Source: Mytilus trossulus (lineage: Eukaryota > Mollusca > Bivalvia > Mytilida > Mytilidae). Taken from it: a stretch of 64,000 nucleotides of DNA. The translations under genes were made by a program, and so were the position numbers. Of the stretch, positions 49,426 through 59,660 are shown piece by piece (positions within the stretch are counted from its first letter, which is position 1; each line of letters begins with the position of its first letter). Location: positions 28,249,578 to 28,313,577 of the forward strand of contig NC_086378.1 of NCBI RefSeq assembly GCF_036588685.1, written 5' to 3'. Under the pieces are notes generated by a model, which saw only the letters and a list, made by a program, of their open reading frames with translations, was not told where the DNA came from and ran no database searches.

Positions 49426-50029
49426 AATCAGTTAGATTATTGATTACTTACAAGTTAATAATGCTTTAATGCTAATAAAACCTGGCTTATCTGAGTTGCT
49501 GTGTTGGCTGTTTTAGAGGCAGGTATGGCTTCAGGAAAACAAACAAAATAAGATAATAATCTATATTATATAAAGCATTATCTATGCTTACAATGTATCA
49601 CAAAAAGGACATCAAATATTACTTAACAGAAAGTCATTTAAAATAACAAAGATACATTTATAACACATTACAAATACATAAAACCGGTAATCAAATTAGA
49701 CTTCAAATTTGGACCAACCATGATTCAGAAGCACATCAAAATGTGAACTGTATGAAGTCATTATGTTCTGTTAAAATCTTATTTTTTTGTGAATACTTCA
49801 TTTTAGCACTAGATTTCGTTTTCTTTTTATATTTAATCAATTTTTATTGTTATATACAAGATCTTTAATCTTCCATAGGCTAAATCCTTTCAGTTCTGTA
49901 AGTATAGTATCTAAAAAATAGTCTGCAAGCTGTTACTACCGTTACTGAGGCAAGAAAATATTCAAAAGCTAGAAAATTATAAAAAAAAGCTTTAAGTTTA
50001 GTTGGATTATGTGTAACAAGTCTTTCTGT
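49426..50029 (-). other. SDHC: SDHC 3' UTR region and downstream
   Basis: From the SDHC stop toward the array. A minus-strand AATAAA lies at 49848-49843, about 180 nt past the stop. No other gene. Confidence 0.4.
49843..49848 (-). promoter_or_regulatory. SDHC: candidate SDHC polyadenylation signal
   Basis: Canonical AATAAA on the minus strand about 180 nt past the SDHC stop codon. Confidence 0.4.
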
Positions 50030-50137
50030 CTATACAAAATGAACACAGATAGCTGTGAGAAACAGGGATAGTGCAAACACAAAGTATCCAGTTCTGTATG
50101 TGTCCTTCAAGCTAAATCCTACAGCCCAGTCCCAAGC
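50030..50137 (-). CDS. SDHC: SDHC coding exon 6 (C-terminus)
   Basis: Acceptor TATTTTCAG before GCTTGGGAC; encodes AWDWAVGFSLKDTYRTGYFV to CVHFV and TAG. Confidence 0.95.
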   Translation of the reverse strand, partial: AWDWAVGFSLKDTYRTGYFVFALSLFLTAICVHFV

Positions 50138-53100
50138 CTGAAAATATAACAAATATACTATGAGTTAGTACAGAATTTTAATAGGTTTTAAAAGGAGCTT
50201 GAACAATCCTAATTTCCAAACTCTATAATAAAATCATTAAAACACCAAAACATGAGACTAGTTACTTCTGGTTTAGGATATGAAACTAGACAATGATGAT
50301 GTTTCAGCTTTATGTATGATTATATCTCTGAAAACATTAGATTCAGCATACAGTGGTTTTGAAGCACAACTTCAAATGGTGGTGTCAGTAAACCACATTT
50401 GATGACACACAATCATTTTGAGGCATAAAAATGACAAAGTTAAATATCTAGTCATTTGAAGAAAAAAAAAACCTCCTAAATGCTTAAAATATGCACACAC
50501 ATTCTACAAAGCTTGAAAACTAAAGGAAGATTAATTGGACAAATTATGAAGCCAGCATGCATATTTTCACCCTATAACACTAGTATGAAAGGGTACAACA
50601 GGACCCTGCATTTTGTCTGTAATTGATGCTGTCAAATGTTTAAAAAAGTCAAATTCAATCATCCAAAACTAAGTCCATTTATCAATATTATACAGAGACC
50701 AAAGTCTTTGTGAGCACTGAAGGGTAGAGATTGTATTTTTTCTCCCACAACCAAAAAATAAGCTTTGTATTTGAAATTGGAAGTCGATGTATCAATAATT
50801 TGTCTGATTGTTGGTTCATTTACATTTAGTGTTATGGACAAAGGGAGATAACTCCAATTTACAATATAACTTTAACAAATTCTAGATTGATATATAACAT
50901 TATTGTTTTTGTTTTAAAGATTCTAGATTCATCCATATTGTATAAATGTATGTGCTATAAGCTCATGATACATCTGTCGCTTTTTCAGAAAATAATGTTC
51001 CATGATTCCGGTGCAGAACCTCATATTAAACAAACATGTATGGGTAATAAGAGGCAATAAGTTTTAAAAGATAATCAAATATAAAAGATATATTGTCAAA
51101 ACAACTGTATCACATGCTGCTTTTAAATACTCACCAAATGTCTGATTCCATTAATATAATGGTAAATAACAGGAAACCCAAGGATATATTTACAGGCTGC
51201 AAGTAACGCAGGTGACAAATTTAAATCTCTGATCATGGTTATGTAAGTGGTAAAATCCCCTGGTGATACTAGTAACATTGCTGCCACAGCAGGTACAGCT
51301 AGAAAAAATATATAGAGTGCTTATAATATATAAAACTCAAGTACTGTTGAAAGAATCGGATGTAAAACAAAACAAGAGGCTCTCAAGAGCCTGAATCGCT
51401 CACCTTAATTTTTTGGGGTTAAATCTCTCATCAATGATTATTTTGGCTTTTCAATTTATTTAAATGTTCTTTGAATCATCCTATTTTCTTCAAAAGCAAA
51501 AAAAAATATCATTTTCTCCTATGTTCTATTTTAGCCATAGGAGCTATGTTTCTTGACATACAAAAAAATACAATATAAAATTTATACTAGATTCTCTGAA
51601 ACTCATTTAGCCTAAGTTTGGCTGAAATTGATACAGCAGTTTCAAAGGAGAAAATTTTTTAAAGTATGGCAAGTCAACATGATGAACAAATTGTGAAAAA
51701 AGTCTTTAAAGGGCAATAACTCCTTAAGGGGTCAATTGACAATTTTGGTCAAATTGACTTATTTGTAGATCTTACTATGCTTAACATTTTTACTATAAAC
51801 AGTTTATCTGTATCTATAATAATATTCAAGATAATAACCAAAAACTGCAAAATTTCTTTAAAATCATCAATTCAGGTGCATTATACCTGAAAAAAACAGT
51901 TACCCAATTCGGCTGAAAATTTCAGGACAGGTAGACCTTGACCTAATAAATACTCTAACTTCTTGTCTTATTTGCTCTAAATGCTGGAGTTTTTGAGATA
52001 TGAGCCAAAACTGCATTTTACCCTGTGTTCTATTTTTAGCCATGACGGCCATGTTTTTTGACGAAATCGAAAATAAAACACAAACTTTATTCTATACACC
52101 CTTGGTTGAATTTGGTTGAGTAGTTTTAGATGAGAAGATTTTTTAAAGTTAGCAAATATGATGAACAAATTGTGAAAAATTGTCATTAAAGGACCATAAC
52201 CCCTTAAGGGGTCAATTGACAATTTTGGTATATAAAATTTATTTGTTGATCTTACTTTGCTGATCATTTTTGCTGTTTACAGTTTATCTTTATCTATAAT
52301 AATATTCAAGATAATGACAAAAAACTGCAAAATTTCCTTAAAATTACCAATTAAGTGGCAGCAACCCAACAAAGGGTTGTTTGATTCATCTGAAAATTTC
52401 AGGGCTGATAGATCTTGACCTAATGAACATTTTTACCCCTTGTCAGATTTGCTCTAAATGCTTTCGTTTTTGAGATATAAGCCAAAAACTGCATTTGCCC
52501 CCTAGGTTCTATTTTTAGCAATGGTGACCATGTTTGTTGATAGATCAAAACTTCGGACACAATTTATAAACTAGATACCCTAAGGAACATTCAGTTAAAG
52601 TTTGGAAGTATTTGGCCTAGTAGTTTCAGAGGAGAAGATTCTTGAAAAAGTTTACAACGACAGAGGACGACAGACGCCAAGCGGTGGCATAAGCTCACAT
52701 TGCCCTTTGGGCCAGGTGAGCTAACAATATATGTATTAACACAACTTCGGAATATAACAGATGAACTGTCATAGAAGTCAAAAGATGCAGTAGTTACCCA
52801 GGTTGAGCTTCAAACAGATAAACACAAAGTAGCCATAAAATCTCAAGTTACCCAGGTTGAGCTTCAAACAGATAAACACAAAGTAGCCATAAAATCTCAA
52901 GTTACCCAGGTTGAGCTTCAAACAGATAAACACAAAGTAGCCATAAAATCTCAAGTTACCCAGGTTGAGCTTCAAATAGATAAACACAAAGTAGCCATAA
53001 AATCTCAAGTTACCCAGGTTGAGCTTCAAACAGATAAACACAAAGTAGCCATAAAATCTCAAGTTACCCAGGTTGAGCTTCAAACAGATAAACACAAAGT

Positions 53101-56100
53101 AGCAATAAAATCTCAAAGTGATATCCATAGTACTGGTATCATATCAAGTACATTAAGGACATGACATACTTTCTTGTCAACAGCAAACCTGGGAGTATAA
53201 GTATGGTCCTAAACTAATCATTGTTCCTAATTTATCCTTTAATATTAAAGCACACAAATTTGGAAAACCAAGTTGCCTGAGCATTATTTTGTTTATTAAA
53301 CATTTTAAATGCAAGTCTATGTACTAATTGCCAATTAAATCCTTGACCTATGCATGATCCATCAAAATGATTTATAAAAATTGCAATAAAAAAGTTTATG
53401 TAAAAATGTAACTTACTGACACCCATAATAATGCCTGTAACCCTGTGACATAAAGACAGCATTGATGTTAACTGAGGTCTGAAAAAAATATTCATATAAC
53501 ATGTATAACAATGGAGATTTTTGGTATATCTGGTTCATTAAACAAATTGAAAAATTCAAAATATTTCCAACTAAGAGGCAGGTGTGGGTCACTCTGACAG
53601 ATCTGGAAAAAAACATGTGATTTTTGTTTTTAATTAGGGAAATAAGAGTTTTTGCACACATATCTAATTTGCTACATTTTAGTTTAAGAGTAATCCCATA
53701 AATGTTTTTGTGTTTATGTACAATCAAGACTTTTTAATCAAAGTGAAGCCATACATTCTAATGTTATAAAGAAGCCATTGACTGAATACTTTTGTTGAAA
53801 TTCGTTGTATTTGCTACATTTTAAGATAAAAGGTCAGAAGAAGAGTAAAACCATAAATGTTTTTGTGTTTATGTACAATCAAGACTTTTTAATCATAATG
53901 AAGCCATACAAACGAAAAAAAATGTTTTTTAAAATTTTAATAGATTTAAATACACCTTTGAATAGGTCTATTCAGAAGCTTTTAACCATAAAAACAGCTA
54001 CAAAATAAATTACTCATTGTATCAGCACCTGCTTTCCAAGGTTAACCAAAGGCATAACTATATGGATCATCTATTCAATCAATGAAAAAGTTATCTAAAT
54101 TACAGAAATATAATATCTATACCACTGAATAAATAACTTACTTGTAAATAGATAAATGAGGAGAAAGTGGTCGGTTCAGTTTTCTGTTCTTTGACCAGAA
54201 GTCACTCATTTCTTCATACGCTGTGGCTGAAGCCATCGGCTGAACACTGAAAAATCAACATTCTAGCATTATAATGAAGTCATTGACTGAAAACTGAAAA
54301 ATCAACATTCTAACGTTATAAAGAAGCCATTGACTGAATACTTTTGTTGAAATTCGTTGTATTTGCTACATTTTAAGCTAAAAGGTCAGACGAAGAGTAA
54401 TACATTTTACCATAAATGTTTTGGTGTTTATGTACAATCAACACTTTTTAATCAAAGCTGACTTGTTCCTACTTATATTTGAACATTATTATTCAGAACA
54501 GATAGATTCATATGCCATGCAAAACTTAAGTAATTTTTAACATGTTTGATAACATATAGTTTACCTGAAAATTATATTTTTTTATACTATACTATACACA
54601 TTTTTTTGTAAACTTGAATATCTTAGAATATAAATCATCAATAAGTTGGTATACATGGCCATTGGATATGTTCTTAAGAATTTGCATCTCACTCCACAAA
54701 TAAAGAAACAATTTGCCTTTATAAAATTTAATTCTTTCATTATACTGTGGATTCATTTATTTTCGTGGGTACCAATTTTCGTGGATTGAGGAAAACTTGC
54801 ATTTTTGTGAATATTTGATTTCGTGGTTTTCCAACAGTCTGCATTTAATCATACAGAAAATTTGCAATTTGTTGAACATTAAAATTCGTGGTTTCCCTGT
54901 ACCCACGAAGTCCACGAAAATTGGTTTTCAACGAAATATAATGAATCCACAGTAGATATTCCTTCATCATGAAGAAGCTCCCGTTTCAAGTTTCATAACA
55001 AAATCAATGAAGGATTAACAAAGTACAAAAACTTGATGTCTGAAAAATTTAATCCAATAAATTTTTGCACAGGACTGACAACCAGTCAGGGTACCATAAA
55101 ATTAATTGTGTAGACTAGATTCTTATAAACCACACACGTTTTAGAACCAATTTAATATATAATTGTCAAAACACAAACTCCAAGAATTATAAAATATTGT
55201 TTTTGAATAAATACAGTTAAAATCAATTAAACTAAAAAAAAAAAATGTTAACAATTTCAAATCATGATCAGCTATAACAATCTATTTTCATTATAAAATT
55301 CAAATCAATACATTAAACAGCTCTACACACATCCTTTCTTTTTAATTACACACAATATAATAAGCAATATAATAATACCTTTTCTGTAAGAGAGCACCAT
55401 GGTGTCTGAAAAGACAGCTCTGTCTGCCAAATTGTCTGTCAAAATATAAATACAAAAATCAATGAAAAATTTTCTACTTTGGATTTGTGTTGTCCAGTAT
55501 TATTGGTGCATCCTATGCATTATCGAAAATCATAGAGAAAGAAATCAAGTTTTCAGTAATTTAGCATCAATATAGACTTTAATGTCAGACGTTAGTTTTC
55601 TCATTTGATTGGTTGTTCATTTTTGATTTCGGGGCGTTTCATAGCTGACTATGTAGTATTGGCACATTGTTGAAGGCCCCACAGTGACTATAGGCAAATT
55701 ACACTCACATCAATTTCACATGAATTTGAATTCACGTCAAACAAGCTTGTACGTGAAACTTACATGAAAAGTTTTTTGAGAGTTTCGTGTGAATCTCATG
55801 TGAATTTCACATGAAAATCACGTAATTCTTTTTTATGTAAAATTCACATGAATAATTTTTTATTTAGAGTATTTCAAATAACATATAAATTTTCAAATTT
55901 ATTTCAAATCATGAAAAATATCAAAAAATTTTGTTGTAAATTTCACGTGAAATTCCTGTGAAAATTTTCACATCAGATTCATAATTCACATAAAAATTTT
56001 CAGGTGAGTTTCATGTATAAGTTCGATTGAGGTGAATCTTGCGTGAAATATTTCATGTAAATTTCATGTGAGATTCATGTGAGATTCATGTGAAATTCAT

Positions 56101-57575
56101 GTGAGCAAATTTTGCCTGTGTAATAGCTGGTAATATAACAGCAAGCTGAATGAACTTTCTGTATATGCCTGTCACAAGTCAGGAGTCCGTAATCTGTGAC
56201 ATCTCTTTTCTGCTGCCATTGCTTAATAAACAGATGCATCATTAGCCCATGATACGCCTGTCACACTTTCAAAAAAAAAAGTTTTAATTACTTAGTTATG
56301 AAAATCAAAAGGGAGCTTACATCAAGAGACATAAACAATTCACCAAAGTTTCATGAAATTGCTGAAAGCATTTTTGAATTATTGTCCGAAAACTGAAAAA
56401 TCCCCCCATAACTTGGAAATGTAAAATGTAAAATTCATAAAATTCTAAAGGGAGCTTAAAATTACATCAATAGATCATGTAGATATAACCAATTCACCAA
56501 AGTTTCATGAGAGCCTTTGTTATGAATAAAACCCTCAGTGTAACTCAAAAACATAAAATCTAAAATTTATAAGAATTGAAGGTTACAATACACCATTAGA
56601 TTTTATGGGCGCAGCCATTTTATGAGCATAACATGGTATTCAGAATTAAGAGTATGGCGAATCCTGATTGGTCGATATGTGAGCCCGTTATTTTATATTA
56701 TTAGAGACTTGGTGCACTCTGCTTCATACCAAAGGCAAAATCAAAATTATTCCGTAGCCTTAAAGGCACTGAGATGACTTTTCAACGCTAGGATAGGACA
56801 CGTATTTTTAAGGGCAAAATTGATAGGCATGGGCGATAAGTAGAAAATACGCTAAGAAAAGCTACGCGAACCTATATTTTTTGGACCAAAAAATACTGTC
56901 CTAATAACTTTTCTTTGATTCTAGCAAGGTTTCGTTAACAAAATCAACTTTCTAAAGTCTGTATCTCGAAAAAGGCTACCATTGTCGCCTATGGGGAAAT
57001 TAATTGTTTATTTCAATCTGAAAGGGAGCTCATTTATTTGTGTATGCCAAAAGATATAAACCATTCACCAAGTTTTATGAAAAATGGTTCAAGCATGTTT
57101 GAGTTAATGTCTGACATGTTGACGACGGAAGGAAGGACTGACAGATGTACAACGGGTTACTATAAATAATACGTCCTGTAATTGGTGTATAAAAATAGGA
57201 CTTCCCAAATAATCTAATTCATGTATACTTTAACTATAAGGAAGTGTCTGATAATGTCTCAGTAAGTGTTCTGTTATTATCATACGCCTGTTTTGGGAGA
57301 AATGTTGGATATTTAATGGGTAACCTTGACATGTTAGAGTTTTAATTACACAATTGACCATGTTATATATTCAGTTAGACTTGTCCTTGAACAAGACCAT
57401 TTGTGCTTTTTCATCAAGCTGTACAACTTCAATTATAATTTCTGATTTTATACAGTTGAATTATTATTTATCAAATAACTTATTCTTTATAAATTTTCTA
57501 TTGGTAATGCATTATTTGTGTTGTGGTGGAGCTATTTACGTTTTATAATAATTTTCACCTCAAAAGCTGTGCCAT
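50030..57575 (-). CDS. SDHC: succinate dehydrogenase cytochrome b560 large subunit, mitochondrial
   Basis: Six coding exons on the minus strand: 57575-57559, 55435-55379, 54246-54142, 53478-53417, 51298-51135 and 50137-50030. They join into 170 residues (human 169) with no frame break. SDHC anchors complex II in the inner mitochondrial membrane and helps bind ubiquinone and haem b. Landmarks: a basic, hydroxylated presequence (MAQLLRQFGRQSCLFRHHGA), NRPLSPHLSIY (49-59), S68-L-C-H-R72 (the Ser/Arg pair of the quinone site), the first membrane span after it, YH127YINGIRHLAWDW with the expected haem-ligand His127, and a final membrane helix before the stop. The first intron splits an Arg codon after two bases, as I recall for human SDHC. 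Intron 1 and intron 4 carry transposon insertions. Identity is very secure; the 17-base exon is the least certain part. Confidence 0.96.
50138..51134. other. SDHC intron 5
   Basis: About 1.0 kb, AT-rich, no repeat or nested gene recognised. Confidence 0.5.
51135..51298 (-). CDS. SDHC: SDHC coding exon 5
   Basis: Acceptor TTTTTTCTAG, donor GTGAGT. Encodes TVPAVAAMLLVSPG through the haem-ligand segment YHYINGIRHL. Confidence 0.97.
51372..52723. mobile_element. 1.35-kb repeat element with three internal units in SDHC intron 4
   Basis: Starts 'aacaagaggctctcaagagc' + 'ctgaatcgctcacctt' and ends 'gacgacagacgccaagcggt' ... 'ccaggtgagctaac', so 'gctcacct' and 'aggtgagc' are inverted ends. Inside, a ~490-bp unit recurs: 'ttttagccataggagcta' (51530), 'ttttagccatgacggcca' (52033), 'ttttagcaatggtgacca' (52511), each followed by a block with 'cttaaggggtcaattgacaa' in the first two. 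It has no coding capacity. I recall this family as abundant in bivalves; its transposition class is not clear. Confidence 0.75.
52795..53114 (-). repeat. 54-bp minisatellite, about six units, in SDHC intron 4
   Basis: Almost identical units 'caggttgagcttcaaacaga' + 'taaacacaaagtagccataa' + 'aatctcaagttacc'. Fifty-four is 18 codons, so on the SDHC sense strand a 116-codon frame (53128-52778) stays open as repeats of NLRFYGYFVFICLKLNLG. The frame starts inside the intron and has no link to an SDHC exon; I treat it as a by-product of the repeat length. Confidence 0.93.
53417..53478 (-). CDS. SDHC: SDHC coding exon 4
   Basis: Acceptor TTTTTTTCAG, donor GTAAGT. Encodes PQLTSMLSLCHRVTGIIMGV with the quinone-site Ser68/Arg72. 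Confidence 0.97.
53665..53915. repeat. SDHC intron 3 direct repeat, two copies
   Basis: 'tttgctacattttag', 'ccataaatgtttttgtgttt' and 'atgtacaatcaagacttttt' occur at 53668-53745 and 53810-53902, linked by 'taaagaagccattgactgaa'. A third copy is at 54306-54465, beyond exon 3. Confidence 0.88.
54142..54246 (-). CDS. SDHC: SDHC coding exon 3
   Basis: Acceptor GATTTTTCAG, donor GTAAGT after TATTTACAA. Encodes SVQPMASATAYEEMSDFWSK to NRPLSPHLSIYK. Confidence 0.97.
54263..54465. repeat. third copy of the SDHC intronic repeat, upstream of exon 3
   Basis: Same phrases as 53665-53915 ('tataaagaagccattgactg', 'ttgttgaaattcgttgtatt'). The preceding 'cattctagcattataatgaa' is a partial extra copy. Confidence 0.88.
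54745..54952. mobile_element. TA-flanked MITE with CTGTGGATTCATT termini in SDHC intron 2
   Basis: A 208-bp element: left CTGTGGATTCATTTATTTTC, right end complementary (AATGAATCCACAG), with TA duplications at 54743-54744 and 54953-54954. Arms are rich in 'ttcgtgg/ccacgaa'. Non-coding; same end design as 18541 and 61197. Confidence 0.87.
54955..55378. other. SDHC intron 2, unique part
   Basis: AT-rich, nothing recognised. Confidence 0.4.
55379..55435 (-). CDS. SDHC: SDHC coding exon 2
   Basis: Acceptor TATTTTGACAG, donor GTATTA after CAGAAAAG. Encodes QFGRQSCLFRHHGALLQK, the rest of the mitochondrial presequence. Confidence 0.93.
55620..55690 (+). repeat. dispersed repeat S, truncated copy 3
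   Basis: 'ggggcgtttcatagctgact' then 'cattgttgaaggccccacag'; cut off by the element at 55692. Confidence 0.55.
55692..56117. mobile_element. inverted-repeat element packed with TTCACATGAA motifs
   Basis: The left end 'aggcaaattacactcacatc' + 'aatttcacatgaa' is inverted at the right end (...'ttcatgtgaaattcatgtga' + 'gcaaattttgcct'). The interior repeats the palindromic decamer TTCATGTGAA / TTCACGTGAA and close variants well over ten times on both arms, as subterminal transposase-binding repeats do in some DNA transposons. Non-coding, inside SDHC intron 1. Confidence 0.75.
56285..57175 (+). repeat. repeat element with three diverged ~350-bp units
   Basis: 'aaagggagctta...ttcaccaaagtttcatga' recurs near 56306-56355, 56451-56510 and 57023-57090. 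The last unit runs into 'ttgacgacggaaggaaggac' and 'taatacgtcc', the 3' end of a bivalve repeat I recall. Non-coding, in SDHC intron 1. Confidence 0.6.
57559..57575 (-). CDS. SDHC: SDHC coding exon 1 (17 bases, start codon)
   Basis: ATGGCACAGCTTTTGAG followed by GTGAAA. Encodes MAQLL plus two bases of Arg6, which exon 2 completes. This gives MAQLLRQFGRQ, comparable to the family start MAALLLR(H)VGR, and the intron position and phase fit. The donor GTGAAA is not optimal. Confidence 0.85.
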
Positions 57576-57639
57576 TATTCGGTTCTCTCCCTTGTTATCT
57601 GGAAATGAGCTTAACTCGCCACCTAACAAATTCGGTCTA

Positions 57640-57775
57640 AAACAAACTCGGCTGATAACAAAATCGGCCTTTTTAATAGTAAAAAGAACAAACTCGGCCG
57701 ATAACAAAATCGGCCTTAAAGAACAAACTCGACCGATAACAAAATCGGCCTTTAAAGAATAAACTCGGGCCACTG
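57640..57775 (-). repeat. SDHC: palindromic repeats just upstream of SDHC
   Basis: Three units contain the near-palindrome GGCCGATTTTGTTATCGGCC (57669-57650, 57715-57696, 57750-57731; first and third with one mismatch), joined by 'gagtttgttcttt' spacers of 15-26 bp. It lies 75-200 bp upstream of the SDHC start codon, so in the 5' UTR or promoter. A reversed relative of the flanking text lies at 60005-60055. Confidence 0.88.
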
Positions 57776-57951
57776 ATAATCTCGAGCTGAGAATTCAATG
57801 GAATGGGAATGAAATGTGGGAATGGAATCATGGGAAAGGAATAGAATGGGTTTATGGTATCAGAGTGAGAAGGGAATAAGAATGGGAATGAGAAGAAAAT
57901 GAAAAGAAATTGTATTTTTTTTATTAAAAAATTATCTTAAAATTAAGAAAG
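57776..57951. repeat. purine-rich low-complexity tract
   Basis: Degenerate 'gaatgggaatg' repeats at 57788-57905 on the plus strand. Confidence 0.7.
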
Positions 57952-58015
57952 GAAATGGTGAATATGTCAAAGCGACAACCACCCGACCATAGAGCAAACA
58001 ACAGCCGAAGGCAAC
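57952..58015 (-). repeat. dispersed repeat Q fragment
   Basis: 'gaatatgtcaaagcgacaac' + 'cacccgaccatagagcaaac' + 'aacagccgaagg' is the reverse of the Q 3' end. The 67-codon frame here is not a gene. Confidence 0.65.
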
Positions 58016-58770
58016 TTATATTAATCTTATTTTTCCGTTTTTATTTTTTTCACTTTTTTTATACATCAATCGGTCATTATCAAATTATAATATTAAAAAG
58101 AATTCTAATCTCATGGTTACACCACTTATTTCTTATCATTTCTCTTATTTATAAATAACTTGAAAATTTAATATGTATCATCAGAGACAATGTCACATAT
58201 TATATATCTCTAGTATCATATAGAGTGGGGCGCTCATATTAGCCGTGGACACAATTTCGCCGTGTTATGATTTTGAGGTGCAAAAACTTTAAAGGATTGT
58301 TGAAATGGAAGAAATATGCTGGTAAATTATATTTTTATAACAAATATGATTATTTTTGAAAATGGGACCAAATTTCAGCACTTACGTCATTGGACCGAAA
58401 AACGGACAACGATTTTCAGCCAGTTTCCTGAATGAAAAAAAAGATTTCAAAGAAGAATTTCTTAGTCAATTCGGTAACTTTGACTGATTGCCCTAAATTT
58501 CAGTTTTATACACCTTTCAAATGTGCTGCTATTCATCTATAATGGAGTTTATTAGATCATATATATTGTTTAAAGCTACAGTTATTTGGTTTTAAATAGA
58601 TGTGTAAAAACGGCGAAATTATATTTGTCCCCCGTTGACAAAACATCAGGAAATTTCAAACACCCTTTAATCCAAATTTTCAGATGATTTTTCTCAAAAC
58701 AAACACGTACATTTAAATGCTAAGAATATTTTGCATTTGAAGTTATCTTCATATAAAAATATCAGTATAA
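58016..58770. other. intergenic sequence upstream of SDHC
   Basis: No gene recognised. Confidence 0.35.
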
Positions 58771-58946
58771 GTGGCGGATCCAGCCATTTGAAAAAGTGGG
58801 TGGTGGGGGGGGGGGGGCAACCCATGACAAAAAGGGGGGTTCCAAGTTGGAACTTCCAACTATATGTCAGCCCCGTTTAAATGCATTGATCGTCCAAAAA
58901 AGGGGGCGGTCCGACACCCAGAACACCTTCCCCTTGGATCCGCCAC
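58771..58946. mobile_element. MITE with GTGGCGGATCCA termini
   Basis: A 176-bp element with inverted ends GTGGCGGATCCA and TGGATCCGCCAC. The GC-rich interior includes a guanine run at 58802-58816. A decayed copy lies at 31523-31655. The 63-codon frame across it is not a gene. Confidence 0.85.
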
Positions 58947-59030
58947 TGAGTATACTTCAAAAACATAAAGACCTGAAAATAAACTGAGGAAAACGTGGAA
59001 AGATGTGGCGAAAATGAGCACCATACGCTA

Positions 59031-59660
59031 ACGGTACCCAAATTGCACCTATTTTGACCGTTTTTTCACCTACGTTTTTTTATGATCAAGAAAAAAATGA
59101 CCATACTGTGTTTATTTTGTAGCCCTATCCTTCTTTATTGTATAGATACACCAATTTAATTTTTAATCCATATTGAGTCATAAAAAAATGTGTTTGAATC
59201 GACCTCCAAACTATCCACGATTCTGTAATGAGGAGAAGTTGCCCAAATTGCATCCATGCTTAAATTCACATCGTCAAAAGTCTAATAACCGAGCTTTTGT
59301 TTAATTTCTTCAAATTTTTTTAACAATTGGATATTAGTCAATGCTTACTCTTCATATTTTACGAAATGGATACTCATAATATCTTGTATTTGCTAATTTT
59401 AAAAAGATGACGTTTTGATGACGTCGCATGGTGACGTTTTCGTACATTTTGCTTTTTTCAGTAAACAGTCCATCTGTTGATAAATACTGTGAAAGTTTTG
59501 TGTATATCTAAATATGTTTACCTATGTTGAAAGACGTGCATAGTATCAAATCATAAAAATACAAATTGTTTAGTCTCTAGGAAATCTTGCAAGATTACCG
59601 TTGCTATGTTTTCTAAATAGGTGCAATTTGGGTACTCGGTGCAATTTGGGTACCCTTACG
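59031..59660. mobile_element. inverted-repeat element with GGTACCCAAATTGCACC ends
   Basis: 'ggtacccaaattgcacctat' at 59034-59053 is inverted at 59617-59660, where it occurs twice in a row ('taggtgcaatttgggtactc' and 'ggtgcaatttgggtaccc'). A partial 'gcccaaattgcatcc' lies at 59238. The ~600-bp interior is non-coding. Confidence 0.6.

Noticed and set aside
53232..53495. 87-codon minus-strand frame taken as one gene
   Set aside because: It is SDHC exon 4 (53478-53417) read through into both flanking introns; only the middle is coding.
56590..56625. Alternative SDHC first exon (minus-strand ATGGCTGCGCCC)
   Set aside because: The downstream donor is weak and the phase does not fit exon 2; the 17-base exon at 57559-57575 fits phase and family sequence.
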